A stretch of 64,000 nucleotides of DNA from Phocoena phocoena. Lineage: Eukaryota > Chordata > Mammalia > Artiodactyla > Phocoenidae. A program made the position numbers and the translations under genes. The notes below the pieces were generated by a model. It was given only the letters and a program-made list of their open reading frames with translations. It was not told where the DNA came from and did not search any database. The stretch spans positions 36,227,312 through 36,291,311 of the forward strand of contig NC_089232.1 of NCBI RefSeq assembly GCF_963924675.1, read 5' to 3'. Below are positions 11,730 through 23,459 of this stretch, piece by piece (the first letter of the stretch is position 1; every line of letters starts with the position of its first letter).

Positions 11730-12090
11730 TGGGGCATCACTTGTAGTGGCAGCCTAGGTAAGATTCCTCTTATGATCACACTTATTTATTGAAGCTGCTC
11801 TCCTTTAAGTTGTTTCCAGCTTTTTCCCTATTCTAAATAGGCTGTAATGTATTCCCTGGCATCTCAGTCTTTAGGCATATCTTAGACTGTTTCCTTGGGG
11901 TAAGTTCCTGGAAGTGGAATTCCCAGCTCAAATGGCAGATGCACTTTTGATGCTTTTGATGCTTTTTGCCAAACGTCTTGCCATCCAGGCTCTCCAATGC
12001 ACGCTTCTCCTAGCGCTGTTTGAGAGTGTCTCTTTTTAAAGGTCTGATTTTTAAAAAATGTTCTCTTCTGCTTTATCAAATGCTTTTAGG
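11730..12090 (-). repeat. Old L1 (L1ME-type), antisense
   Basis: CTTTAAGTTGTTTCCAGCTT, GGGGTAAGTTCCTGGAAGTG and GGAATTCCCAGCTCAAATGG match reversed ancient L1 3' sequence. Confidence 0.65.
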
Positions 12091-12598
12091 AAGCCTGTCT
12101 GTTCTTCCTGTCCAGGTGAGACTCCTGACTGGAAAGACTGGCCCGGGCATCTTGGTGCTTCAGGAGGCTGTGTGCTGGCAAGTCCGTGGGAAGCTTGTCA
12201 GGAGGGCTTTGATCTGGAACAGCCTCTTGGCCCATCAGCTGCCCTTTGCATTTCAGAAAAGGAACAGAAGAAAGGAAGTCTCAGTGTCCACACCCTCTGA
12301 AGCTTACAAAGTGTTGTTTGACAAGCAGAGAGATTTCTTTTTACAGTGTTTTCAGCAGAAATTGAACCCTTTTGAGACCAGAGGCCACAGGATACTATGG
12401 CTACAGGTATTTCTCGTTGATCAAGTGAGTGTAGCGTGAGTCCGAGGACCACACAAGGCTGCCACCTGGCTCCTTCCCATCTGGGAATGGAGGTGAGCCT
12501 GAGTCCTGCTTGGGCCAAAGCTCTAGATGACCAGGCTCATCACCAATGACCTGAGAATCACCAATGAACTGAGAGCCAGAATGTGTTATGCCTGATGA
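12091..12598. other. Intergenic, no gene recognised
   Basis: An open frame of 139 codons on the plus strand (12020-12439) runs partly through the old L1 and has no recognisable domain. Confidence 0.55.
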
Positions 12599-12613
12599 CA
12601 AAGCCTACATCTT

Positions 12614-13127
12614 TAAAAATAATTTTTTAACATCTTTATTGGAGTATAATTGCTTTACAATGGTGTGTTAGTTTCTGCTTTATAACAAAGTGAATCAGCT
12701 ATACATAAACATATATCCCCATATCTCCTCCCTCTTGTGTCTCCCTCCCACCCTCCCTATCCCACCCCTCTAGGTGGACGCAAAGCACCGAGCTGATCTC
12801 CCTGTGCTGTGTGTCTGCTTCCCACTAGCTATCTGTTTTACGTTTGGTAGTATATATAAGTCCATGCCACTCTCTCACTTTGTCCCAGCTTATCCTTCCC
12901 CCTCCCTGTGTCCTCAAGTCCATTCTCTATGTCTGCGTCTTTACTCCTGTCCTGCCCTAGGTTCTTCAGAACTTTTTTTTTTTTTTTTTTTTTTTTTTAG
13001 ATTCCATATATATATGTGTTAGCATACGGTATTTGTTTTTCTCTCTCTGACTTACTTCACTCTGTATGACAGTCTCTAGGTCCACCCACCTCACTACAAA
13101 TAACTGAATTTCATTTCTTTTTATGGT
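12614..13127 (-). mobile_element. 5'-truncated L1, antisense
   Basis: Reversed L1 3' end: TCTTTATTGGAGTATAATTG at the tail side, then reversed 3' UTR, ending in ORF2 near TTCATTTCTTTTTATGG. It is flanked by an exact 15-bp TSD, CAAAGCCTACATCTT at 12599-12613 and 13128-13142. A 26-base T-run lies inside at 12973-12998. It is a relative of the L1 at 9.4-10.7 kb. Confidence 0.92.
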
Positions 13128-13142
13128 CAAAGCCTACATCTT

Positions 13143-14513
13143 AATGCACACTCACACTGAGGATAATTTAATCATCACAGTGACCAAAATCAAGGCCACA
13201 GAAACAGTTCATAACACGTATGAGGTGTCCTAGGTCACACAGCTAGAAACTGGCAGTTTCAAAAGGGGGAATCAGTCTCCTGAACCTTTGTTGTTTGGCT
13301 TTCCCACTGCCCTGTGCTGAATATGCTCATCCTCTCTATCCCTGATTACACCATCTTCAACAGAACCAACTCCAGAATGAGAACGCTAGGTCCATTTATT
13401 GAGTGCTTACTGCCAGGGTGACTGGTGACTTTCTAAACGATGGAGGCTCCCTCAGCCTGGATCTTTGAATGAAGATGATGCAGAGCCCAACACTCTCCAC
13501 CGACCTGAGAGAGACATGTAGTGATGAGCATGATGTAAACCTTTGTGTTTTCAGTCACTAAAACTCAAGGGCTGTTTATGGCTGCAGCACACGGTCTAAA
13601 GTGAAGAGGGCCGGGGGAGTGGGTGGGCTGCGATGGAGAGAAAGTTCCCTAGCAGCAGAGCCAAGCCAGGTTCCACTTGGCCTTGGTGTCTACTACTACC
13701 CACAACTCCCACATTAAATTACTGGTCTGTTATTGGAAGGAGGACGCTCATCCTCTTGGGCGTGTGGTGGTGAAGAGGAGGCCAGAAACTGGAGGGTCTG
13801 GCTGTGAGGACAAGAGTCTACCTCGCAGAACCAAGTCTACCTTGCAGAAATCAGTGCCCTCTCTCTGTTCTCCTCAGCCTTCGTGATGGTCACAGATGCC
13901 GCAGGCTCGACTCTGCAGTTCAGCCTCAGTTCAGCTTCCTGCCCGCCAGGGAGCCAAATACATGCACTGTCCCTCCTCCACATGGACTGTTCAGGTACCT
14001 GCTTCAGCGTATGAGTGCGATCCCAATACATTTAGGGGAACTTGGGGTCCAGCATCCTCATCCTCCTTATTGTCCCCACTCCATTCCTCTCATGGTCCAT
14101 ATTCCCATTTGCTGACCTAATATGGAGGCCCTTAGGGACTCTTGCCCTTCCCCATTTCATAGGGATGAGCAGTCCTCTGCAAGGTGGAGAATCTCAGGAC
14201 CCATGGGTGAGTCATCCCTGCAAGCCAATGGCTGTTGGGAGTGTGGGTGGTGGGCATGCCTGGCAAAGTTGGCCTTTGGCACCTGTCTTTGGATAACCAT
14301 GTCATTCTTAGATACCACAGATGACCAATTTATCTCTATTCACTTAAAACATACTTTCTGCTGGAAACAGCTCTATGGATCTGAACTGCCTGCAATTCTT
14401 CCATCAGACTACTGTATTTGCATACAGCCTCCCAGGGTCACCAGACAGTACTTCATCTCAGCCCTTCTCTTTTTTGGGCATCTAACTAAATTGAATAGGC
14501 CCTTCTCTATGTC
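13143..14513. other. Intergenic, no gene recognised
   Basis: A faint antisense MIR piece (GGTCACACAGCTAGAAACTGG) is at about 13230-13260. The plus-strand frames at 13677-14296 overlap in different phases and look fortuitous. Confidence 0.55.
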
Positions 14514-14517
14514 TGCA

Positions 14518-14525
<8 letters not shown>

Positions 14526-14550
<25 letters not shown>

Positions 14551-14740
14551 GGTACACGGGCGTCTCACTGTTGTGGCCTCTCCCGCTGCGGAGCACAGGC
14601 TCCAGACGCACAGGCTCAGCGGCCATGGCTCACGGGCCCAGCCGCTCCGTGTCATGTGGCATCTTCCCAGACCAGGTCACGAACTCGTGTCCCCCGCATC
14701 GGCAGGCGAACTCTCAACCACTGCGCCACCAGGGAAGCCC
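14526..14740 (-). mobile_element. CHR-type tRNA-derived SINE
   Basis: Poly(T), then GCGGTACACGGGCGTCTCAC to GCGCCACCAGGGAAGCCC. Exact 12-bp TSD TGCATCTTTTTT at 14514-14525 and 14741-14752. The 289-codon plus-strand frame at 14122-14991 reads straight through this SINE and its T-run (poly-Phe) and is not a gene. Confidence 0.93.
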
Positions 14741-14752
14741 TGCATCTTTTTT

Positions 14753-16275
14753 CCTTATGCTTGAAGCAAAATCAATTTCTTGGAAGGTTGCCTTCATTAT
14801 CCTCTCTAAACTGGGATAATCCCTGGAAAACACATGAAGTATCTGGAGTGCCCAGCTCCCTGCCTTTCAGTGCCTCTCCAGCAGCCTCGGAAACTCCCAT
14901 CTCACCTCTACTTCTCATGCTGCCTTCTCCTGCTCCTGGTTTTTCTCCTGCAGAGTCCTGGCCTAGGAAGCAGGATTATGGCAAACTGTGATTTTAAGCA
15001 GTTGACTTCATCTCCCTGGGCCTTAGTTTTCTAAAATGGCAATATCAGATCACTTTAAGAATGATCTATGCCTGCTGTCAGTTCCCTCTCTCACCTTAGA
15101 ACCAGCCTTCCAAGTCCCAGTCCTGCAGGGCGAATATGCTGTCCTTCCAGACATTTTCTTTGAATTCTTCCCAGGTGCCTTCTAGAGGGAGGGCCGCGTC
15201 TCCAGAGTGACTCTCCTGGTGGGAACAGCACACCCTGCATCAGGTGGGCGAGTGATGTTGTGGAGCCTGATTCTGTGATGTCCACCACTCATTACAAACA
15301 AGCAGCCGCCCAGAACTTGCTAGTCTCAGTGGTGCTCTCCTGGTATAGACACCCCACTTGTACAACTTCATGCATAAGTAGTTTTCCCTCTTTTAGGCCA
15401 TGGGTGGAGTGGGCTGGACCTTGATCCTATTGCAGTGTGAACACAGATCAACTTTCTCTTTAACTTTCATGGTGGTGTCTCATATACAGAGTTGTTCATA
15501 AAAGCCTGTTCAGAGCACTCCATCCTACCCTTCTGACCTAAAAAGTGTCCAGTGCTTTGTTCCTTGTTCACTCCAGGGAGTTACTTTTTCTGGGAAAGAG
15601 AAAATCTGGCCCCTTTCTCCTCTAGAGCCCTGGGTGGTTTGTCATAGGTTCTAGAATGGCTTCAGAATAGAAGTGTGTGCTCTTTGGGTTAAAGATGGAA
15701 GCCATTCAGGTGAATGGAAGGCAGTCTGAACCCCGGCGAATGCAAACCGTCTCATAGTCTCACATTTGCAAGTGGCTGAACGTCTACCCAGAAAGTAGGA
15801 TGTGACAGCCTCGTTGAATAATCAAAGCAGGAGCCTGCCCAGTGAGGAAAACCGTAAAAAATGTAAATGAACAACCCCCCTCCCCACAAAACACCATAAC
15901 AAACAAAAAACAAAACAAAACCTAGAAAACCCAAACAACAACAATAACAAGACGGGATGATTAGTAAGGCTCTCAGGATTCCCCAGAATCACAGCCGAGC
16001 AAGCTCATTCAGGCCTAAGTGGTTGTTTTGCCTCTAGCAGTAGCTGCTGGTGACCCTCCCTTCCTGAAATGATTCCTGCCCAGTGTCCTCGGAGAGCCCT
16101 GCTCAGGATCGCAGCAAGCAGTGAAGACAAGCCCCCTGAGTGCTCTGGACTTGTTTTTCTCATCAGCAACAAGAGAACCTTGCCAGCTCCACTATTCAGG
16201 TAGCCTCAGAACTGCTAAGCTGAGGTCCAGAGTATAAAACATCAGGTGAGGGAGACGTCACTCTGATGTAGTTCT
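14753..16275. other. Intergenic; A-rich low-complexity patch
   Basis: A short MIR-like piece occurs at about 14985-15055. An A/C-rich low-complexity run at 15888-15951 (AAACAAAACAAAACC type) resembles a decayed tail. No gene seen. Confidence 0.5.
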
Positions 16276-16500
16276 AACAGCAACCATTTATTGAGCTCTT
16301 ATCACACACCGGGCACTCTGCCTTATGAGCCTTCTTTTGCTTAATCCTTACGAGTGTCTTGCAAAGAAGATTTGTGCAACCCCATGTTACAGAAGAGAAA
16401 AATGAGGGTCAGACTTGTCAAAACTTATACAAAGAGATCATAGAGCTGGTAAGTGGTGGGATCTTAGAGCTGGTAAGGCCCTTCTGTCTGTCCTAATGCT
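16276..16500 (-). repeat. MIR SINE, antisense
   Basis: CAACCATTTATTGAGCTCTT, CCGGGCACTCTGCC, CATGTTACAGAAGAGAAAAA and GAGCTGGTAAGTGGTGGGAT in reversed MIR order. Confidence 0.8.
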
Positions 16501-16644
16501 CTTTTCCTTTGCACAGTACCTCTGAGTAAAGAGAAATTGATTCCCCTAAAAAATGTTTCCAGATACAAAGAAGGCACTCATTATGGAGCCCTAACCAAGC
16601 CTTCAGATGACTGCAGTGCTGGCAGGTAGTTTAACTGTCACATC

Positions 16645-16795
16645 GTGAGAGACCCTGAGTTAGAAACGCCCAGTAAAGCTGCTCCTAGATTCCTGACCAG
16701 CAGAAACTGTATGAGATAATCATTGTTCATTGTTGTTTTAAGCCTATAAATTTTGGGATAGTTTGTTGCCCAGCAGTAGATAACGAATACTGCAT
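16645..16795 (+). mobile_element. MLT1-type LTR, 3' fragment
   Basis: GTGAGAGACCCTGAGTTAGA, TTCCTGACCAGCAGAAACTG and TTGTTTTAAGCCTATAAATT are the conserved 3' half of an MLT1-like LTR. Confidence 0.7.
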
Positions 16796-16797
16796 CT

Positions 16798-17000
16798 GTC
16801 TACCATTCATTCATCTGACAGACATCCATTCATTATTTATTGTGACAAGCCCCAACCTACGTGCTTGGGATGCAGTAGTGAACACGATCAGTATGGTACC
16901 CGCCCTGACGGAAATGATCATTTGGCAGGAGAGATGAACATTAAGCAAGGAGACAAACAGGTAAAAGAACATTGAGAACCAGGAGGCATCTTCTTTAAAA
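16798..17000 (-). repeat. L2 LINE fragment, antisense
   Basis: ATTCATTCATCTGACAGACA, then GTGCTTGGGATGCAGTAGTG and GGAGAGATGAACATTAAGCA follow the reversed L2 terminus. Confidence 0.65.
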
Positions 17001-18249
17001 TTAAGTTGTTGGGGAAGTTGCAGAGGAAACATTAAACCTGAGTCTTGAAGATAGAAAGAGCCAGAAGGTTCTGGCATTTTCCTCCCCACCCGTCTTGATG
17101 TCCTCACTTTTTGGCTGCCTTGAGTTCTTCTGGAAAATGACACAGGGTGTTAAAGAAACTAGAAATTGAAATGATAGAGAATTCTTATTTCTCTTAGGGG
17201 CAGAATCTTCCCTGTGGAGGAAATGACCTTTGCTGGATGAATGCTTTAAAAATCCCCCTGGGAGAGCTGGTACAGGTCAAATAGCTCTGCATAGGAAGGG
17301 AATTAGGGAGATTTAAGAAGCAGCCAAGGAGAGGGTTGGAGAAGGCTACAAGCTAAAGAAGAATTTGGGGAGAAAAAATATCTAACAGGGATTTTTAGTC
17401 CTTTGTTTCTCAAGTAATGTGTGGTAAAATGCTCTTCCTCCCAGTAAAATCTCTTGCTTTCTGATGCTTTCTGGAGTAGGTTGGCTTTTTGAAGATAAGA
17501 CAAAGGAGAATGTGCCTTCCTTCAAGACTGACTTCAGGTGAACCCAAGGCTGTTCACAGGAGACCAGCCACTTACAGGTTAAACAAACACATAAACACAG
17601 TGGTGTTAATCATAAAAAGAAAAAATGCTTCTGATCATCACTGTAGTTCCGAAATGGACAGCGGTGCCCCTGATGCTCGTCAGTGGCATCAGTGTCACTG
17701 CTGACAACTGTACAGAGGTTGCTGAAGGCTGAGGCCCAGGCAGGTGCTGCAGCAGCTGTCAACGCTGCTGGCATCTGGCACCATGCCTGGCACTTAGGAG
17801 AAGCTCAGGAAATGTTGGCCGAATGGGTGACTGAATGCTCCCTGCGCTGCCGCTGCCTTGTCCTTCAATGCTCCAGGGAGTGGGGATCACGGGGGGCAGG
17901 GTGTGTATTGCAGCCCCTTGTTCTGAGATTCAGGAATGCCTCCATTGAGCTGGGCCTGGGACAATGTCAGTGACAACACAGAAATGACCACAGAGCTGCC
18001 ACTTTCTTCTGAAGCTTGCCTGTCTTCTTGAAACAAACCTTGTAGACATTTTTTTCCCCTGGGGTGAGTTCTTTCCCAAGGGCACCTTGGTCTCTTCTAT
18101 GAATAGGCCTCCGCTACTCTACTAGCCTTGAGGAGGTGCCTAGACTTTCCTGAATTTGAGGGGGAACATGGCTTAGGTTCAAACAGGAACTTCTGCTACT
18201 ACAATATTCCCTGGAGATCTAGACCAAACATAAGCCCAACAGGGCCTGA
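17001..18249. other. Intergenic; short L2-like end
   Basis: The L2-like 3' motif ACCATGCCTGGCACTTAGGA is at about 17780-17800. The remainder has no recognisable gene. Confidence 0.5.
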
Positions 18250-18420
18250 TGTTCTAGACCTGAACTGTCCGATATGGTAGCCATGAGCTACATGTGGCTC
18301 TTTAAAGTTGTTAATGAAAATTAAATAAAATTTAAAATTCAGTTCCTCAGTGGCACTAGCCACATGTGAAGTGCTTCATAGCCCATATTGGACAGTGCAG
18401 ATTATAGATAGAACCTCTCC
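18250..18420. mobile_element. hAT-Charlie MER-type relic
   Basis: GAACTGTCCGATATGGTAGC at one end and CATATTGGACAGTGCAGATT at the other form the terminal inverted repeat. The interior has AGCCACATGTGAAGTGCTTC. Confidence 0.75.
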
Positions 18421-18905
18421 AACACCACAGTTTTATTCAACAGACCTGTGTCTAGAGCCAGAGCTCATAAAATGGATTCTGCTATCAAAGAACTGACCAT
18501 TATGTGTAAACAAGAAAACTATTCACTAGGGATAAACAGAAGTCTGTCTCACTCATGGGTTAGGCACAAAAGTCAGCATATAAGGCAAAAATGGCTTCAT
18601 GTCAAATTTTCCCTTGAAAAATCCCTTAGGAAAATGTCACTTTGGAGACAAGCTCTCAGTAAATTCAAGACTGCAGTACTTCATCCAGCGTTGGAGCAGA
18701 AGAAGAAGGATCTGATTTGTAGTTAGGAGCAATGCACAAGAAAGATCAATGGTATCTGTGAACACTGGTGTGACACCGCAGGGAGCTAGCCTTCAACTGT
18801 GAGAGACGCAGAAGCACCTGAAGGCACATCTGAATCACATCTGCATTCTCAGGCTCTCTGCTACTTCCATGGGATGACAGGTGGAATTGCCCACAGCATT
18901 TAAGG
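18421..18905. other. Intergenic, no gene recognised
   Basis: A 92-codon plus-strand frame (18448-18726) shows no domain that I know. Treated as fortuitous. Confidence 0.5.
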
Positions 18906-18908
18906 GTC

Positions 18909-18910
<2 letters not shown>

Positions 18911-18947
<37 letters not shown>

Positions 18948-18969
18948 AAATATATATTTTATTAATATA

Positions 18970-19001
<32 letters not shown>
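18911..19001. repeat. (TC)n-(TA)n compound microsatellite
   Basis: About 12 TC units are followed by interrupted TA repeats. The TA part is self-complementary, could extrude as a hairpin, and is likely to vary in length. Confidence 0.9.
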
Positions 19002-19469
19002 GGTGTTTTTTGTTTTATGCTTTGGTGCCAAATGTGTAGAGGTGAAGTTGAGTACGTTAAACGTATTTACAATACGATTTCCCCACACACATTCCATGAG
19101 GCCGTCCGTTCTTTGCTGGGGGCTTGGTTAAAGGAAGGGACTCCTCTCCACCAGAGACCCATGTGTTTTGTAGTTAAAGAACACCAGGCTTCTCCTTAAA
19201 CTCTTTCTTTGGGAGGCCAGAATTTCAACTACATCACTGAGCTTTGGAAAACACAACACTGGCCCTCAGATCAAACCTGAAGTTGTTCTATATACTGGGG
19301 TGTTTGGGGGCAGCACAGAGGGCAAGGGGCATTCAGGCCCTTGGAAGCCCAGCTAAAATCCTTTAGACCCAGATGCCCTCCTGGGTCACCCCAGCAAGCG
19401 GCAAGCTGTGTCCCCGGGAACTCCTGTAAGGTGCAATGTTCTGCCCGCTTGGTCTGGTCCTATATATTG
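19002..19469. other. Intergenic, no gene recognised
   Basis: No repeat family seen. Confidence 0.5.
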
Positions 19470-19625
19470 ACAGTCATCTTTGTGTATATTTTATACATAC
19501 AACTGTCTTTCCAGTTTGATCATAAATTCTTCAAGGGCAGATGGCATAGGTCTTTTATCTCTTTTTATAACCCACAGTGTCTAACACGGTGCCTTCATAT
19601 AAAAGTGCTCCATTCCTATGTAGCT
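19470..19625 (+). repeat. L2 LINE 3' end
   Basis: AAATTCTTCAAGGGCAGATGG, TAACCCACAGTGTCTAACAC and GGTGCCTTCATATAAAAGTG match the L2 terminus. Confidence 0.7.
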
Positions 19626-20580
19626 TCATGAGCAACAGTTATGAGTGATTCTCTCAGGATATGAACTAACTCTATAGACATGCTTTAAGAGTACCAAGTA
19701 CAAGAAAAGGCCAGTATTTGCCCTTTCAACTTAGGAAGCTGAATTTTTAAAATCATTTACTTAATTTTGAAGTTGAGGATTGCAAGGGGGTTCCCAAGTC
19801 AGGAATTTATATCATTTGCAAAAGCAAAGAGTATGTTAGTTGCCTTAAAAAACCCCAAACGGTGAGGTAACCTCAATATTTGCCACTAATCAAAGCCTTA
19901 CCAAAAAAGCAGATCTGTTTCTAACCTTCTCAAAGAAAGAGACTGTGGTCTTGTATGTGGTTTTTTGTTTTGTTTTGTTTTGTTTTTTTCATTTGAGGGT
20001 TTAAAAAAATGCGGGATAAATGAATGATTAATTAGAATCTTAGAGTAACAGACCACACAACTCCAGGAAGATTCTCATTTAAAAAAATTATTTCTTTTCA
20101 GTAATTTCTCATCATGTTGTGCATATCTTCCTTGTTCACCTTTTAACATTAAAAATCATTTTATGCTGAACTAAATATCATTTTTATTGCATTAGGAGAA
20201 ACCCATGCTTTCCAATGTTGGAACAGCTGTAATAATTCAGAGTAAAAAATCCCTCAGTACGTTTTACAAACATCATTCTAAATATTGCCTAATACACTGC
20301 TAATTTTGGCTAGATTTTAAATAAAATAGGCTTCAATGAAATGATATGAAAAGCATGTTCCAATGGATTAGACACAATCTCAAGGATTAACTCTTTTAAT
20401 GCTGTTTCATTACAAAATCATGGAAGAGTATTGTAGAAATTGGTATCATGATTATTTTAACTTTGGCCTTATCAGCTGTAAGAAATGTTTTACTCCGTTG
20501 TCACCTATGGCTCTCCAAACACAGCGTCACAAGTTTCATTATTTCCATTTCCCACAGGAGGCAAATTAAGACTGGAGATT
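19626..20580. other. AT-rich single-copy-looking block
   Basis: A TTTTG pentanucleotide run lies at about 19961-19985. The remaining roughly 600 bp is AT-rich with no visible repeat. I cannot tell from one sequence whether it is conserved. Confidence 0.5.
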
Positions 20581-20595
20581 TAAAGTGCCCACCTG

Positions 20596-20916
20596 GGACT
20601 TCCCCGGTGGCGCAGTGGTTAAGAATCCGCCTGCCAATGCAGGGGACACGGGTTTGAGCCCTGGTCCGGAAGGTCTCACGTGCCGCGGAGCAAGTAAGCC
20701 CGTGCGCCACAACTCCTGAGTCTGCACGCCACAACTATTGAGCCCGCACGCCTAGAGCCCGTGCTCTGCAACAAGAGAAGCCACCGCAATGAGAAGCCTA
20801 CGCACCGAAACCAAGAGAAGCCTCTGCTCACCACAACTAGAGAGAGCCCGTGCGCAGCAACGACGACCCAACGCAGCCAAAAATAAATAAATAAAATTTA
20901 TAAATAAAAAAAAAAT
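20596..20916 (+). mobile_element. Long tRNA-derived SINE (CHR-related, long form)
   Basis: Starts GGGACTTCCCCGGTGGCGCA with the tRNA-like head and box-B-like GGTTTGAGCCC. It then has GC-rich units such as CCGTGCGCCACAACTCCTGA and ends in an AAATAAATAA tail. Its TSD is imperfect (about TAAAGTGCCCACCTG at 20581-20595 and TAAGTGCCTGCCTG at 20917-20930), so it is older than the short CHR copies. Confidence 0.88.
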
Positions 20917-20930
20917 TAAGTGCCTGCCTG

Positions 20931-22074
20931 AACACACACAACAAATCCCTGAGGCCCAGGTGCCTCTTCCTTCTCACCTTATCACAGCCTCACTGCTTCT
21001 CTTCTTCCCCTTTCAAGACCAACTGTGCAGGTAAGCTTTGATTGTTTGCATCTGTCTTTTTAGAATTAATGACGGAATAGTGACAGAAAGGGAGGTGCTA
21101 GAGTTACTGACAAATGTTTATTATTGTTCTTACTCATGAAAGCTTGGAAGGTCCCCCAAACCCCGTATCATCCCCAAGGCCTGTGGCTGGCTTGCCACTT
21201 CCCGGAGCCCATTATTTAGAACTGTCTGTGTTGTCCTGTCAAACAACGATGCCTCCTTACCTTCTGTGCTCACCTAGTCACCATCTTTCCCTGGGAGATG
21301 GAAATGTATATCCAAGCAAGAGAAATTGTCAACGGCTATTTCTTCCCCTTCTCTCTCTCTCGGTTGAATATTGCTTTGGCACCTTGTATATACCCATTTA
21401 AATTCATTATGAAATATATGCCTTGCAAGACAGTTCTTTGCCTTTTGCAGGAGACTTTTTCTTTTTTAGGAAAAAATCATCGTGAAATTAACATGGTGAT
21501 TAGGAAGCAAGTTAGGCATGCAGTACCTTGTACAAACTCAGCTGCATTTAGTGAAAGGAAGACTTGAAATTCATTTCCGAAATGCTGTGAAAAGCTCATT
21601 TGGGCCATTACCACTTGCCCTCTGCCCTCTTCACAAGTTATAAGCCACCTTGTGTATATGCCTTGCAGAATGTTTGGGAACCACCGTGGTGATTCTGCAA
21701 ACGAATACCTAATTGAAATGCTTACGAACCTTAATCTTTCTCAGAGAATCCACTACTTACAATAGGTGTCAGGGTTCTACTGAGGTCCTAAATCAACCCC
21801 AGTAAGGAGGATTCTTTACAAAACTCGACTGAAAGGCACTTCCTTTTACTACAGTGTTTGTATTGAGGTAGGGGCGGGAATGAGGAGAGGTTACATCAGG
21901 GGTGAAGACACTTGGTTGTAAAGTTACGATGAAAGTTGCATGATTGTCTTTTGGCAGAGCAGGATGCCCCAGTGTTGAAATGAGATTCCCACAGAAAGAT
22001 ATCCACAGATCAGAATCCCACAGCCCGGCACAATTCAAGTTTGATTCAGTGAATGTTTCTGGAATTCCCAAAGT
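20931..22074. other. Intergenic, no gene recognised
   Basis: Unassigned. The overlapping plus-strand frames at 21114-21567 have no recognisable domain. Confidence 0.55.
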
Positions 22075-22245
22075 CAGAGCTGCTTAATTTGGGATCTGGG
22101 ACCACCAACACCATACAGGGTGTTTCTTAAAAATACAAACTCCTGAGACCTTCTCCAGACCTACTGAAACATAATTTCCCTGGGTGAGATTGGACTTCTA
22201 CTCCTGGGTGATTCTTAAGCACACTAAAGTTTAAAAGCACCAGAG
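22075..22245. mobile_element. MER5-type hAT relic
   Basis: GAGACCTTCTCCAGACCTAC and CTGGGTGATTCTTAAGCACA keep the MER5A/B interior. The ends are eroded. Confidence 0.65.
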
Positions 22246-22326
22246 TCTGTTTTACTCACTGATGTATCCAAGTACCTAGAATGGCAATTGACAGAGCTCA
22301 ATAAATACCTTCTGAATGAATGAAGG
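22246..22326 (+). repeat. L2 LINE 3' end
   Basis: Ends in the classic L2 terminus: CTCAATAAATACCTTCTGAA, then TGAATGAAGG. Confidence 0.8.
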
Positions 22327-22849
22327 TCCTAAGTGTTTGTGGCACTCGGAGGCTCCAGTTATACATATCTTCCAGACTGTCTAATTCAAAATGCTGTCAT
22401 AGGACAAGTATAATGTTATATCCCACAGGGGTGGGGGAAGCTCTCCTATCTCTGCCCAACAGTCTAAGCAAATTGTCCCCACTTTGACAGGACTTTCCCT
22501 GCCTATACTTCACTGCAAAAGCCGTGACAAAGACTGGCCTCACAGCTTTGCTTCCTTAAAAAATAAAAATGAAAAAAAAATAAAGGATTAATAAAACCAA
22601 CTAAGGTATAAGTAGGTACCCTAAATCCAGCATATTGAGTAAATTGTCTCCGCTAAACCACCCATAACTGAAGCTAGGCAAAATTCTATAAGCCAGTTTT
22701 ATTTGTAGTCAAAATAGCTAAGGGATCAAGTTTCCTTCCTAATCATTCAAACCACAGGAAAGAGAAGGCAAGAGAAATGCAATCTTGCTTTTGTATATAC
22801 ACTGTTCTAATAAGACTGTGTTAATGATTTATTAAGAACTGACTGCATC
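22327..22849. other. Intergenic, no gene recognised
   Basis: A short A-rich patch at about 22557-22585. Otherwise unassigned. Confidence 0.5.
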
Positions 22850-23255
22850 CTTAACAGGTGAATGAATAAAGAAACTGGTACATCCACACAATGGAATACT
22901 ACTCAGCAATAAAAAAGGAAAAACTTGATACACACAATGTGAATCTCAAATGCATTACGCAAGAAGCCAATCTCCAAGGATTATATATGGTATAATTCTC
23001 TTCAAATGACATTCAGGAAAAGGCAAAACTACAGGTAGGTGGAATGGGTCAGTGGTTGCCTGATTAGTGCTAGGAGTGGGGGGCAAGTTTAACTACAAAG
23101 GGGTAGCCCAAGGGAATTTTTGGGGGGTGATGGAAGGATTCTACATCCTGATCGAGGTGATTGTTACGTGAGTCTATGCATGTGTTAAAACTCGTAAAAC
23201 TGCACACCAAGAAAGATGTGAATTTACTGTATGCAAATTATATTTTAAAAGAACC
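22850..23255 (+). repeat. Old L1 (L1M-type) 3' fragment
   Basis: TGGTACATCCACACAATGGA, TACTACTCAGCAATAAAAAA, GTCAGTGGTTGCCTGATTAG and ATGCAAATTATATTTTAAAA follow the end of L1 ORF2 and the 3' UTR. It lies about 200 bp beyond the predicted LGALSL poly(A) site and points towards it. Confidence 0.85.
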
Positions 23256-23459
23256 CATTGCACACACAACATGAACTCATTAGGTCTCTGAGGGGTTCAT
23301 ACACTTTCCTTCCCTTGATCAGTTTATCAATGTTGGCAACCCACAAACAAGTGGTCTTGGAGTGTGTGTGTGAAAGTGAGGGAGGATTGCTCTACCATAC
23401 GGTCCATGCTAAGTACATTACACCCCGTGCCAAATTTAGCACCTTATAAACTGGAAACC

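Noticed and set aside
14122..14991. 289-codon plus-strand open frame
   Set aside because: It contains a poly-Phe run from a SINE poly(T) and the reversed CHR SINE body, with exact TSDs marking the insertion.
20596..20916. tRNA gene
   Set aside because: The tRNA-like A and B box region belongs to the SINE head. There is no complete cloverleaf, and the SINE body and A-tail follow.
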